From contig NZ_VSRY01000166.1 of assembly GCF_008271805.1 (NCBI RefSeq), positions 117,354-181,353 of the forward strand: 64,000 bases of DNA, written 5' to 3'. The translations under genes and the position numbers were made by a program. The DNA comes from Streptomyces sp. TRM49041. GTDB taxonomy: Bacteria; Actinomycetota; Actinomycetes; Streptomycetales; Streptomycetaceae. The notes beneath the pieces are model-generated. The model was not told where the DNA came from and did not search any database. It was given only the letters and a program-made list of their open reading frames with translations. Shown piece by piece: positions 49,586-57,599 of the stretch; within the stretch, counting starts at the first letter, position 1; every line of letters begins with the position of its first letter.

Positions 49586-50386
49586 TCAGGGCTTCGCGCC
49601 CAGGTAGGCCAGCAGCTCCTCGTGCAGCAGGCCGTTCGACGCCGCCGCGTTGCCGCTGTGCGGGCCCGGCTGCCCGTCCAGGCCGGTGAACGTGCCGCCC
49701 GCCTCCTGTACGACGATCGCGTTCGCCGCCATGTCCCACAGTGACAGCTCCGGCTCCGCGCAGATGTCCACCGAGCCCTCCGCGAGCAGCATGTACGGCC
49801 AGAAGTCGCCGTACGCCCGGGTCCGCCAGCACGCGCGCGTGAGCTCCAGGAAACCGTCCAGGCGGCCCCGCTCCTCCCAGCCGCTCAGCGACGAGTACGC
49901 GAACGACGCGTCCGCCAGCTTCGCCACCTTCGACACCTGGATGCGTGTGGCCGACGTCAGATTGCGGCCCGCGTACGCGCCCAGCCCCTTCGCCGCCCAC
50001 CAGCGGCGGCCCAGCGCCGGGGCCGACACGACACCCACCACCGGCTGGAAGCCCCCCTCGCCGGCCTCCATCAGGGCGATCAGCGTCGCCCAGACCGGCA
50101 CCCCGCGCACGTAGTTCTTGGTGCCGTCGATCGGGTCGATGACCCAGCGGCGCGGGCCGGTGCCCTCCACGCCGTACTCCTCGCCGAGGACCGCGTCCCG
50201 TGGCCGTGCCCGCTTCAGATGACTGCGGATCAGCTCCTCCGCCGCCCGGTCCGCCTCACTCACCGGCGTCATGTCCGGCTTGGTCTCGACCTTGAGGTCC
50301 AGAGCCTTGAAGCGCTCCATCGTGGCGGCGTCCGCGGCGTCCGCCAACACATGGGCGAGGCGCAGGTCATCGTGGTAGTCGGCCAT
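49586..50386 (-). CDS. hisN: Histidinol-phosphatase, inositol-monophosphatase family
   Basis: 266 residues. Metal-site motifs: GEEYG (first Glu), WVIDPIDGTKNYVRG (DPIDGT) and the late SLWDMAANAIVVQEAGG. Members of this branch with KNYVRG dephosphorylate histidinol phosphate in actinobacteria, the penultimate histidine step. The alternative is a general inositol phosphatase. The ATG at 50386 was chosen; TAGAGT lies 7 bases upstream, so a leaderless start is likely. The longer frame upstream is non-coding. Confidence 0.85.
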   Translation of the reverse strand: MADYHDDLRLAHVLADAADAATMERFKALDLKVETKPDMTPVSEADRAAEELIRSHLKRARPRDAVLGEEYGVEGTGPRRWVIDPIDGTKNYVRGVPVWATLIALMEAGEGGFQPVVGVVSAPALGRRWWAAKGLGAYAGRNLTSATRIQVSKVAKLADASFAYSSLSGWEERGRLDGFLELTRACWRTRAYGDFWPYMLLAEGSVDICAEPELSLWDMAANAIVVQEAGGTFTGLDGQPGPHSGNAAASNGLLHEELLAYLGAKP

Positions 50387-50393
50387 GGGTCCG

Positions 50394-50399
50394 ACTCTA
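50394..50399 (-). promoter_or_regulatory. Leaderless-type -10 (TAGAGT-N7-ATG) of hisN
   Basis: On the minus strand TAGAGT is followed by 7 bases and the ATG at 50386. Confidence 0.45.
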
Positions 50400-50501
50400 T
50401 CCCGCCCGGTCCCGCCCCATCCGGAGGCCCGGTCACCGCTCTTGACACCGCACGGGAGCCCCCCGACGCTGACCCAAGCTGCCTGCCCCGGGGAGGCGCC
50501 G

Positions 50502-51128
50502 ATGCCCACCGCGCGAGAAGCCCTGCTCGACGCCGCCCTCGCGGCGCTCCGGGAGCGGCCGTGGTCCGCAGTCCGCATGGTCGACGTCGCGACCGCCGCG
50601 CGGGTGTCCCGGCAGACCCTCTACAACGAGTTCGGCAGCAAGGACGGGCTGGCCCGCGCCCTGCTGTGCCGCGAGGTCGACACCTGCCTGGACGCGGTCG
50701 ACGAGCACACCGCGGGGACCGTCGCGGTAGGCGGCACCGAACTGCTCGCCGCCCTCGGCGAGTGGCTCGTCGAGCGGGCCGCCGCCCGCCCCCTCCTGAG
50801 CGCCCTGCTCACCGGCTGCTGGGGCACCCGCCTCCCCGCACCGCCCCCCGCCCGTACGGTCCGTTCCGGACGGGCACCGCGTGGCGGTCCCGCCCAGCGC
50901 CGCGCCGACGCGGGCGGTCCGCCGTGCCCTGGCGACCTGCTCGCGCTGATACGTGACCGGGTGCACCGCGCCACCGGGGCCGACGCCCTCGCCGTCGAGC
51001 TCGCCCTGCGCCTCGCCGTCAGTCAGCTCGTCGCGCCCGGGCCGGACGGGGCCGGGCCGCTCGTACGCACCGCGCGGGCCGCCCTCGGCGGGCTCAGTGC
51101 GACGAGCCCGACAGCTGGAGTCCGATGA
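50502..51128 (+). CDS. TetR-family regulator
   Basis: 208 residues. The N-terminal HTH is AREALLDAALAALRERPWSA and VATAARVSRQTLYNEFGSKDG. The C-terminal ligand domain is not assignable. A GGGGAGG site precedes the ATG. A TTGACA lies at 50442-50447 with no clear -10. It converges on the SMR exporter gene and overlaps it by 35 bases, so it may regulate that exporter or be silenced by antisense read-through. Confidence 0.85.
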   Translation: MPTAREALLDAALAALRERPWSAVRMVDVATAARVSRQTLYNEFGSKDGLARALLCREVDTCLDAVDEHTAGTVAVGGTELLAALGEWLVERAAARPLLSALLTGCWGTRLPAPPPARTVRSGRAPRGGPAQRRADAGGPPCPGDLLALIRDRVHRATGADALAVELALRLAVSQLVAPGPDGAGPLVRTARAALGGLSATSPTAGVR

Positions 51129-51417
51129 CTCCCACGATCACCAGCGAGATCGACACGATCTTCAGCGTCGACACCAGATCGCCCAGGAAGATCATTCCGT
51201 AGATCGCCGTGCCCGCCGCTCCGATCCCCGTCCACACCGCGTACGCCGGGCCGACGTCCAGCTTCCGCAGTGAGAGCGTCAGCAGCCCGAAACTGCCCAG
51301 CGCGAACGCCGCGAACGCCACTGTGGGCCACAACCGGGTGAAGCCGTGCGACAGTTTCAGACAGACCGCGAATCCCGTCTCCAGCAGACCGGCGACCACC
51401 ACCAACAGCCACGCCAT
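51094..51417 (-). CDS. sugE: SMR-family exporter, SugE/Gdx type
   Basis: 107 residues, four membrane helices. The start MAWLLVVVAGLLETGFAVCL carries the essential Glu13, and HGFTRLWPT follows as in SugE/Gdx. These proteins export guanidinium and some quaternary ammonium ions by proton antiport. GGAGG precedes the ATG. A CATAAT-type -10 may lie at 51487-51492 on the minus strand. I found no convincing guanidine riboswitch. Normally some SMR proteins need a partner subunit; none is adjacent. Confidence 0.88.
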   Translation of the reverse strand: MAWLLVVVAGLLETGFAVCLKLSHGFTRLWPTVAFAAFALGSFGLLTLSLRKLDVGPAYAVWTGIGAAGTAIYGMIFLGDLVSTLKIVSISLVIVGVIGLQLSGSSH

Positions 51418-51529
51418 CGTCCGTGCCTCCCACGCTCCGCCGCCGGTAGGTGACTGCTCCGTCCCACGCTCGTCGTGCTCCGTGCGATTATGCCTTTACC
51501 TGAGGGAAAGTCGGGCGAATCCGGGCGAT

Positions 51530-52540
51530 TCAGTCGCCCTCGCGTCGCTCCCGCGTCGACAGCAGCCGCCGCAGTGAGTAGAGCCGCGCGGGATCCGCGT
51601 GCCCCTGTGCGACCCACTCGTCCAGCGCGCAGTCCTTCTCGTCATGGCCGCACGCACGCGGACACCCGTCCGTACCCGCCTCCAGCTCCGGGAACGCCTT
51701 GATCACCCGCGACGGGTCGACGTGGTTCAGCCCGAACGACCGCACTCCCGGGGTGTCGATCACCCAGCCGTCCACCTCCGCCAGGGGCAGGGCGAGCGCC
51801 GATGTGGTGGTGTGCCGGCCCCGGCCCGTGACCGCGTTGACGATGCCGGTGCTCCGCCGCCGCTCCTCCGGCACCAGTGCGTTCACCAGCGTCGTCTTGC
51901 CCACGCCGGAGTGCCCGACGAACGCCGTGGTCCGCCCGGCCAGTTGCCCGCGCACCCGGTCCGCCGCGTGACCGTCGTACAACTCGTCGCGGCTGGTCAC
52001 GACGTACGGGATGTCCAGGGCGCCGTACATCTCCAGCAGCTTCTCGGCCGGCGCCAGGTCCGACTTGGTCAGCACCAGCAGCGGCTCCAGGCCGCCGTCG
52101 AACGCCGCGACCAGGCACCGGTCGATCAGCCGCGGGCGCGGCTCCGGGTCGGCGAGAGCCGTGACGATGGCCAGCTGGTCCGCGTTGGCCACGACCACCC
52201 GCTCGTACGGATCGTCGTCGTCGGCCGTGCGGCGCAGCACGGACGCCCGCTCCCCGATCCGGACGACCCGGGCCAGTGTGTCCTTCTTCCCCGACAGGTC
52301 GCCGACCAGCGACACCCGATCGCCGACCACGGCCGCCTTGCGGCCCAGCTCCCGTGCCTTCATCGCGAAGACCGTACGGTCCTCGACCAGGCAGGTGAGG
52401 CGGCCGCGGTCCACGGTCAGGACCATGCCGTCGGCCGCGTCCTCGTGCTTGGGGCGGATGCTGGTACGGGGTCGGTTCCCCTTGCGGTTGGGGCGGACGC
52501 GGATGTCGTCCTCGTCGGCGTTCCTGCCGTAGCGGCGCAT
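51530..52540 (-). CDS. rsgA: Ribosome small-subunit GTPase RsgA
   Basis: 336 residues, a circularly permuted GTPase: G4 LTKSD comes before G1 GHSGVGKTTL and G3 DTPG. An N-terminal OB-fold (about 40-110) and a C-terminal zinc knuckle with CPRACGHDEKDC complete the family layout. RsgA checks late 30S maturation. The ATG at 52540 is 5 bases after aroA, so it is co-transcribed. A basic N-terminal extension (RVRPNRKGNRPRTSIRPK) probably contacts rRNA. Confidence 0.9.
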   Translation of the reverse strand: MRRYGRNADEDDIRVRPNRKGNRPRTSIRPKHEDAADGMVLTVDRGRLTCLVEDRTVFAMKARELGRKAAVVGDRVSLVGDLSGKKDTLARVVRIGERASVLRRTADDDDPYERVVVANADQLAIVTALADPEPRPRLIDRCLVAAFDGGLEPLLVLTKSDLAPAEKLLEMYGALDIPYVVTSRDELYDGHAADRVRGQLAGRTTAFVGHSGVGKTTLVNALVPEERRRSTGIVNAVTGRGRHTTTSALALPLAEVDGWVIDTPGVRSFGLNHVDPSRVIKAFPELEAGTDGCPRACGHDEKDCALDEWVAQGHADPARLYSLRRLLSTRERREGD

Positions 52541-52545
52541 GTCTT

Positions 52546-53892
52546 TCAGGCCTCGATCGCGAGCATCTCGGTCCACATCTGCGGGAAGTCGGGCAGGGTC
52601 TTGGCGGTCGTCGCCACGTTCTCGACGCGTACCCCCTCGACGGCGAGGCCGATGAGCGCGCCGGCCGTCGCCATCCGGTGGTCGTCGTACGTGTGGAACA
52701 CGCCGCCGTGCAGCGGGCGGGGCCGGATGTGCAGCCCGTCCGCGGTCTCGGTGACATCGCCGCCGAGCTCGTTGATCTCCTTGGTCAGGGCGGCCAGCCG
52801 GTCCGTCTCGTGGAGCCGCAGGTGCGCGACCCCACGCAGCGTCGACGGGGAGTCGGCGAGGGCGGCGACGGCCGCGATGCCGGGGGTCAGCTCGCCCACC
52901 TCGCCGAGGTCCACATCGATACCGTGGATCCGACCCGAACCGGTGAAGGTGAGACCGGCCTCAGTCAGCTCGCAGGAGCCACCCATCTCGGTGAAGATCT
53001 CCCGCAGGGCGTCCCCGGGCTGGGTCGTCCGCTCCGGCCAGTCGGGGACGGTGACCCGGCCGCCGGTGACCAGGGCAGCCGCCAGGAAGGGCTGGGCGTT
53101 CGACAGATCCGGCTCGATGACCAGGTCACGGCCGAGCAGCGCGGACGGGGAGACCCGCCACACGTTCGGCTCGCCGCCCGTCTCCGGCTCGTCGACCTGG
53201 GCGCCCACCGCCCGCAGCATGTCGACGGTCATCCGGATGTGCGGCATCGAGGGCAGCCGGGGCCCCGTGTGCCGTACCTCGACGCCCTGGTTGAAGCGCG
53301 GCGCCGAAAGCAGCAGCGCGCTGACGAACTGCGACGACGAGGAGGCGTCGATGTCGACCTTGCCGCCGTCCAGGGCGCCGCCGCCGTGCACGGTCATCGG
53401 CAGGGCGCCGCGCCCACCGTCGTCGATCCGGGCGCCCAGCACCCGCAGGGCGTCGATCACACCGTGCAGCGGGCGCTCGTACGAACGGGGGTCGCCGTCG
53501 AAGTGGACCGGCCCGTCCGCGAGGGCCGCCACCGGCGGCAGGAAACGCATGACCGTGCCGGCGTTGCCCACGTCGACCGAGGCGGGGCCGTGCAGCCCGG
53601 CCGGAATCACCCGCCACGCCTCGCCCGTACCGTCCGGGCCACCCGTCGCGGACGAGCTGGACGACACCGTCTCCTCGATGCCGACGCCCAGCGTGCGCAG
53701 CGCCTCCGCCATCAGCAGCGTGTCCCGCGACCGCAGCGGGCGGCGCAGCCAGCCGGGCTCGGACGCCAGCGCGGCCAGCACCAGAGCGCGGTTGGTGACC
53801 GACTTGGAACCGGGCACGGCGACGGTCGCGTCGACCGCTCCGCTCGCGTGCGGGGCGGGCCAGAGGTCAAGGTGCGCGGGGGTTTCGGTCAT
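52546..53892 (-). CDS. aroA: 3-phosphoshikimate 1-carboxyvinyltransferase (EPSP synthase)
   Basis: 448 residues. Substrate loop VPGSKSVTNRALVLAALA near 22, GNAGTVMRFLPPVAALA, then the active-site region RLHETDRLAALTKEI near 380. It adds enolpyruvate to shikimate-3-phosphate in aromatic amino acid synthesis. Start placed at the ATG at 53892: TAAAGT is exactly 7 bases upstream, as for other leaderless genes here. A GTG at 53901 would lie within that -10. First gene of an operon with rsgA. Confidence 0.92.
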   Translation of the reverse strand: MTETPAHLDLWPAPHASGAVDATVAVPGSKSVTNRALVLAALASEPGWLRRPLRSRDTLLMAEALRTLGVGIEETVSSSSSATGGPDGTGEAWRVIPAGLHGPASVDVGNAGTVMRFLPPVAALADGPVHFDGDPRSYERPLHGVIDALRVLGARIDDGGRGALPMTVHGGGALDGGKVDIDASSSSQFVSALLLSAPRFNQGVEVRHTGPRLPSMPHIRMTVDMLRAVGAQVDEPETGGEPNVWRVSPSALLGRDLVIEPDLSNAQPFLAAALVTGGRVTVPDWPERTTQPGDALREIFTEMGGSCELTEAGLTFTGSGRIHGIDVDLGEVGELTPGIAAVAALADSPSTLRGVAHLRLHETDRLAALTKEINELGGDVTETADGLHIRPRPLHGGVFHTYDDHRMATAGALIGLAVEGVRVENVATTAKTLPDFPQMWTEMLAIEA

Positions 53893-53899
53893 GCCCTTC

Positions 53900-53905
53900 A
53901 CTTTA
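53900..53905 (-). promoter_or_regulatory. Leaderless-type -10 (TAAAGT-N7-ATG) of aroA
   Basis: On the minus strand TAAAGT is followed by 7 bases and the ATG at 53892. Confidence 0.5.
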
Positions 53906-53919
53906 GTGGGCCGAGCAGG

Positions 53920-54624
53920 TCACAGACCGAGCAGCCAGCGGCCACCGCCGATCAGTGAGCAGAGCGACACGGCGTGGAAGAGAAAGAGCCAGAGTGCCGG
54001 CGGTACGTGGGTGAGCCGGGCGAGCTGATCGGCGTCCGAGTCCCGCGCCTCCCCGCGCCGCCGCTTCGCCTGGAGCTCGAAGACCGGCCGTACCCCGCCG
54101 AGCAGCAGGAACCACACCGCGCTGTACGCGAACGCCGCCTGCACCTCCGGCGCGGTCAGCCAGGACACCAGCAGGAAGGCGCCGCCCGTCACCACGACCG
54201 TCAGTGCTCCGTAGGCGTTGCGGATCATCACCAGCATGACGAGCAGCAGCGCGGTCGCCACCCAGAGCAGCAGCGTGATCCGGTGCGCGGCCAGCAGCGA
54301 CGCCCCGCCGAGCCCCAGCAGCGACGGCGCCGTGTAGCCGGCGGCGGCCGTGAGGATCATGCCTATGCCGGTGGGCTTCCCGCGGCTCACGGTCAGCCCG
54401 CTGGTGTCCGAGTGCAGCCGGATGCCCTCCAGCCGGCGTCCGGTGACCAGCGCGATCAGGCCGTGGCCGCCCTCGTGGGCGATCGTGATGGCGTTGCGGG
54501 CCAGCCGCCACACGGGCCGGGGCGCCGTCACCGCCAGCGCGGCGACGGCGGTCACGACGACCAGCCACACCTCCGGGGCGGGCTGGGTGCCCAGGACGTC
54601 GGACAGAATCTCGGTGGTGGCCAT
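53920..54624 (-). CDS. M50B-like membrane metalloprotease
   Basis: 234 residues with about six membrane spans. Zinc motif AHEGGHGLIALVTGRRLEGI (HExxH) lies near residue 50 and the TAAAGYTAPSLLGLGGA segment follows. The second aspartate motif of classical site-2 proteases is not evident, so activity is uncertain. It ends 27 bases before the aroA start on the same strand. GAGGAG lies about 12 bases upstream of the ATG. Divergent from the SRAP gene with 50 bases between the starts. Confidence 0.78.
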   Translation of the reverse strand: MATTEILSDVLGTQPAPEVWLVVVTAVAALAVTAPRPVWRLARNAITIAHEGGHGLIALVTGRRLEGIRLHSDTSGLTVSRGKPTGIGMILTAAAGYTAPSLLGLGGASLLAAHRITLLLWVATALLLVMLVMIRNAYGALTVVVTGGAFLLVSWLTAPEVQAAFAYSAVWFLLLGGVRPVFELQAKRRRGEARDSDADQLARLTHVPPALWLFLFHAVSLCSLIGGGRWLLGL

Positions 54625-54674
54625 GTGGCTGACGGCTCCTCGGGGGACACTGGGACATGGCAGGGTGGGACAGT

Positions 54675-55490
54675 ATGTGCGGACGTTACGCGGCCAGTCG
54701 AAAGCCCGAGGACCTCGCGGGAGTCTTCGGGATAGAGAAGTGGGAGCCCAAGGAGGCCCTGGACCCCGACTGGAACGTCGCCCCGACAAAAGAGGTGTAC
54801 GCGGTACTCGACCGTCCTCTCAAAGACGCCGCCACACCCCGGCCGGTTCGCCAGCTGCGCACCCTGAAGTGGGGACTCGTACCGTCCTGGGCCAAGAACC
54901 CGGAGGGCGCCGCCAGGATGATCAACGCCCGGGCGGAGACCGTCCATGAGAAGCCCGCCTTCCGCCGGGCCTTCACGGCCCGCCGCTGCATCCTCCCCGC
55001 CGACGGCTACTACGAGTGGGTCACCGGCACCGCCGAGCGCGAGCTGGAGGTCGAGGGGAAGAAGAAGCGGGCCCGTAAGCAGCCCTACTTCGTGACCCCC
55101 GCCGACGGCTCCGTCTTCGCCATGGCAGGCCTCTACGAGTTCTGGCGCGACCCGACGCTGCCGCCCGACCACCCCTCCGCCTGGTGGGCCACCTGCTCGG
55201 TGATCACCACCGACGCGGAGCAGGGCCCCCTCGGTGTGGCCCCCGCCGAGGGCCCGCGCTCGCTCGCCGACATCCACCCGCGGATGCCGCTGATGCTCAC
55301 CCCGGACCGCTGGGACGCCTGGCTCGACCCGGCCCGCACCGACGTGGACGAGCTGCGCGGACTGCTCGCCCCGCCTCCCGATGGCCTGATGCGGGCCTAC
55401 CCGGTCACGACGGCGGTCAGCAATGTCCGCAACAACGGGCCCGAGCTGCTCACGGAGCTCGACGCCCCGGAGGAGAGCACCCTCTTCTGA
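54675..55490 (+). CDS. SRAP/HMCES-YedK abasic-site DNA crosslink protein
   Basis: 271 residues. Start ATG at 54675 is fixed by biology: Met1 is removed to expose catalytic Cys2 (MCGRYAAS). Other active-site features are INARAETV, GYYEW (Glu114) and His201 in DIHPRMPLML. It forms a thiazolidine crosslink with abasic sites in single-stranded DNA and shields them. A Lys/Arg insert (EGKKKRARK) is present at 135. No damage-type promoter was found upstream. Confidence 0.9.
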   Translation: MCGRYAASRKPEDLAGVFGIEKWEPKEALDPDWNVAPTKEVYAVLDRPLKDAATPRPVRQLRTLKWGLVPSWAKNPEGAARMINARAETVHEKPAFRRAFTARRCILPADGYYEWVTGTAERELEVEGKKKRARKQPYFVTPADGSVFAMAGLYEFWRDPTLPPDHPSAWWATCSVITTDAEQGPLGVAPAEGPRSLADIHPRMPLMLTPDRWDAWLDPARTDVDELRGLLAPPPDGLMRAYPVTTAVSNVRNNGPELLTELDAPEESTLF

Positions 55491-55525
55491 CCGGATTCTG
55501 GCCCCACGCGCGCGAGGATGGCCAT

Positions 55526-56167
55526 GTGACACAGACCGAGATCATCCCCACCGGCGCCGGCGACGCCCGGATCACCTGGTACGCCGCCGGTCCCGACGCC
55601 CGGCTCGTCGTCGCGCTCGGCCACGGCGCCGGGGGCGGCGTCGAGGCACGCGACCTGCAGGCCCTGGCCGCTCAGCTGCCCCGCGCCGCCGCGACCACCG
55701 TCGCGCTCGTCGAACAGCCCTGGCGCGTCGCCGGCAAGAAGCTCGCGCCCGCGCCCAGGACCCTGGACGCCGCCTGGCGCGACCTGTGGCCCGCCCTGCG
55801 CGCTCCCGGCCTGCCCGTCGTCGCGGGCGGGCGCAGCGCAGGGGCCCGGGTCGCCTGCCGTACCGCCCGGGACCTGGGCGCCCACGCCGTCCTCGCGCTG
55901 TCCTTCCCGCTGCACCCTCCGGGCAGGCCGGAGAAGTCACGCGCGGACGAACTGCTCGGCACGGGCCTGCCCACGCTCGTCGTCCAGGGCGGCAACGACT
56001 CCTTCGGGAAGCCCGCCGAGTTCCCGCGCGGCGACCACGCGCTCGTGGAAGTGGCCTGGGCGGATCACGGGTTCGCCGTACCGAAACGGGCCACCGTCAG
56101 CCAGGAGGACGCCCTCCGGGTGATCACCGACGGGGTCGCGAAGTGGCTCGGGTCGCTTTCCGGGTGA
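55526..56167 (+). CDS. Alpha/beta-hydrolase of the KANL3/Tex30-like type
   Basis: 213 residues. GHGAGGG forms the oxyanion region, GGRSAGARVA the nucleophile elbow (GRSAG), VVQGGNDSFGKP the acid loop, and AWADHGFAVP supplies the His. No signal peptide. Related proteins are described as dienelactone-hydrolase-like; substrate unknown. Start GTG 55526 with GAGGA about 8 bases upstream. It ends 3 bases before the sigR SigR-type promoter. Confidence 0.8.
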   Translation: MTQTEIIPTGAGDARITWYAAGPDARLVVALGHGAGGGVEARDLQALAAQLPRAAATTVALVEQPWRVAGKKLAPAPRTLDAAWRDLWPALRAPGLPVVAGGRSAGARVACRTARDLGAHAVLALSFPLHPPGRPEKSRADELLGTGLPTLVVQGGNDSFGKPAEFPRGDHALVEVAWADHGFAVPKRATVSQEDALRVITDGVAKWLGSLSG

Positions 56168-56169
56168 AC

Positions 56170-56196
56170 GGGAATGCGCGGTGGACCCCCGCTGTT
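56170..56196 (+). promoter_or_regulatory. Autoregulatory SigR promoter (sigRp2)
   Basis: GGGAAT at 56170-56175, 18 bases, GTT at 56194-56196. It is placed to make the longer SigR form, whose ATG is at 56261 with AGGAGAGGGAG upstream. In S. coelicolor a SigR-dependent p2 makes an unstable long isoform. A second, housekeeping promoter may use TATCCT at 56394-56399. Confidence 0.75.
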
Positions 56197-56260
56197 GTCA
56201 GTGTGCGTCGGTAACGACCGACAGAACAGACAGACAGAGCCAGGAGAGGGAGTCCGCCGC

Positions 56261-57103
56261 ATGGGTTCGACCATCTGCCCGAACCGGTCGCACACCGCTG
56301 AGCTGGACTGGACCGTGCTGTCCGGGCCCACGACCGGCTCTGTGCGGATGACAGGCGAAAAGAATCGACAGGGACGGTCGACCGACGGTCGACTATCCTC
56401 CGATTCGAGCGGGTCCGCACTCGGTCTCGCCGCGGCGAGAGAGGAGGTGGGTCCGGTCACTGGGACCGACAGGGGGACCAACGACGGCCCCGAGGAGACG
56501 GACGGCGAGCGCAACGCGCGCTTCGAGCGGGACGCCCTCGGTTACCTCGACCAGATGTACTCGGCCGCCCTTCGGATGACACGGAACCCGGCGGACGCCG
56601 AGGACCTGGTGCAGGAGACGTTCGCCAAGGCGTACGGCTCGTTCCACCAGTTCCGCGAGGGCACCAACCTCAAGGCGTGGCTGTACCGGATCCTCACTAA
56701 CACGTTCATCAACTCGTACCGCAAGAAGCAGCGCGAGCCTCAGCGCAGCGCGGCCGAGGAGATCGAGGACTGGCAGCTCGCCCGGGCCGAGTCCCATATG
56801 TCGACCGGTCTGCGGTCCGCCGAGTCCCAGGCCCTGGACCGCCTCCCGGACTCCGATGTGAAGTCGGCCCTCCAGGCCATTCCGGAGGAATTCCGCATCG
56901 CCGTGTATCTGGCCGATGTCGAGGGCTTTGCGTACAAGGAGATCGCGGACATCATGGGAACGCCCATCGGCACGGTCATGTCCCGACTGCATCGTGGGCG
57001 CCGCCAGCTGCGCGGGATGCTCGAGGATTACGCCCGCGACCGCGGACTGGTCCCCGCGGGCGCCGGAGAGTCGACGAACGATCGGAAGGGCTCGGGCTCA
57101 TGA
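56261..57103 (+). CDS. sigR: ECF sigma factor SigR (thiol-oxidative stress)
   Basis: 280 residues for the long form from the ATG at 56261; 218 from the GTG at 56447 (short form). Region 2 contains YLDQMYSAALRMTRNPADAE and DLVQETFAKAY. Region 4 contains IPEEFRIAVYLADVEGFAYK and IADIMGTPIGTVMSRLHRGR. It directs thiol-disulfide stress genes. The 62-residue extension would carry the degradation signal reported for the long isoform in S. coelicolor. The stop overlaps the rsrA ATG. Both RNAs are supported by promoters, see the sites at 56170 and 56394. Confidence 0.93.
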   Translation: MGSTICPNRSHTAELDWTVLSGPTTGSVRMTGEKNRQGRSTDGRLSSDSSGSALGLAAAREEVGPVTGTDRGTNDGPEETDGERNARFERDALGYLDQMYSAALRMTRNPADAEDLVQETFAKAYGSFHQFREGTNLKAWLYRILTNTFINSYRKKQREPQRSAAEEIEDWQLARAESHMSTGLRSAESQALDRLPDSDVKSALQAIPEEFRIAVYLADVEGFAYKEIADIMGTPIGTVMSRLHRGRRQLRGMLEDYARDRGLVPAGAGESTNDRKGSGS

Positions 57104-57399
57104 GCTGCGGAGAGCCGCATGAGACGGACTGCTCGGAGGTCCTGGACCACCTCTACGAGTTCCTCGACCACGAGATGCCCGACAGCGACTGCACCAAGTT
57201 CGAGACGCACTTCGAGGAGTGCTCCCCGTGCCTGGAGAAGTACGGGCTGGAGCAGGCCGTGAAGAAGCTCGTCAAGCGGTGCTGCGGGCATGACGACGTA
57301 CCGAGCGACCTGCGCGCCAAGGTCATGGGGCGGATCGAGCTGATCCGGTCCGGGGAGACCGTCCCCGACCACGACGTCACGGCCGCCACCCAGGAGTGA
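57100..57399 (+). CDS. rsrA: Zinc-binding redox anti-sigma factor RsrA
   Basis: 99 residues. Cysteines 3, 11, 31, 41, 44, 61 and 62 and His37 match the published S. coelicolor numbering; HFEECSPC carries the H-x3-C-x2-C ZAS motif. Disulfide stress expels zinc and releases SigR. Its ATG overlaps the sigR stop, giving coupled synthesis. A strong terminator follows. Confidence 0.95.
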   Translation: MSCGEPHETDCSEVLDHLYEFLDHEMPDSDCTKFETHFEECSPCLEKYGLEQAVKKLVKRCCGHDDVPSDLRAKVMGRIELIRSGETVPDHDVTAATQE

Positions 57400-57433
57400 C
57401 AGCGGCACGGACGACACCGGTACGTGACGGGGA

Positions 57434-57468
57434 GGGGAACGGGGCACCGCGGCGGTGCCCCGTTCCCC
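57434..57468 (+). terminator. Terminator after rsrA
   Basis: A 15-bp perfect stem (57434-57448 with 57454-57468) with a 5-base loop. Confidence 0.8.
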
Positions 57469-57549
57469 TGTCCGCACACATGGCCACCCCCTCCGTCACC
57501 CGAAGGTGCTAATCGGTTCTGTCCCGCCGCCCGCTCCGTACCGGCTCGT

Positions 57550-57555
57550 TAGCCT
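57550..57555 (+). promoter_or_regulatory. Candidate -10 (TAGCCT) of the HD-GYP operon
   Basis: TAGCCT 44 bases before the GTG at 57600, the same hexamer as before adnA and the TerD operon. No -35 seen. Confidence 0.3.
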
Positions 57556-57599
57556 GGCCAGCCAGGCGCTCGGCAGGCCGAACGGGAGGCGGGAGAGCG

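Noticed and set aside
51418..51529. Possible guanidine riboswitch before the SMR exporter
   Set aside because: I looked for paired hairpins with ACGR loops on the minus strand. ACGG and ACGA occur but are not flanked by pairing arms.
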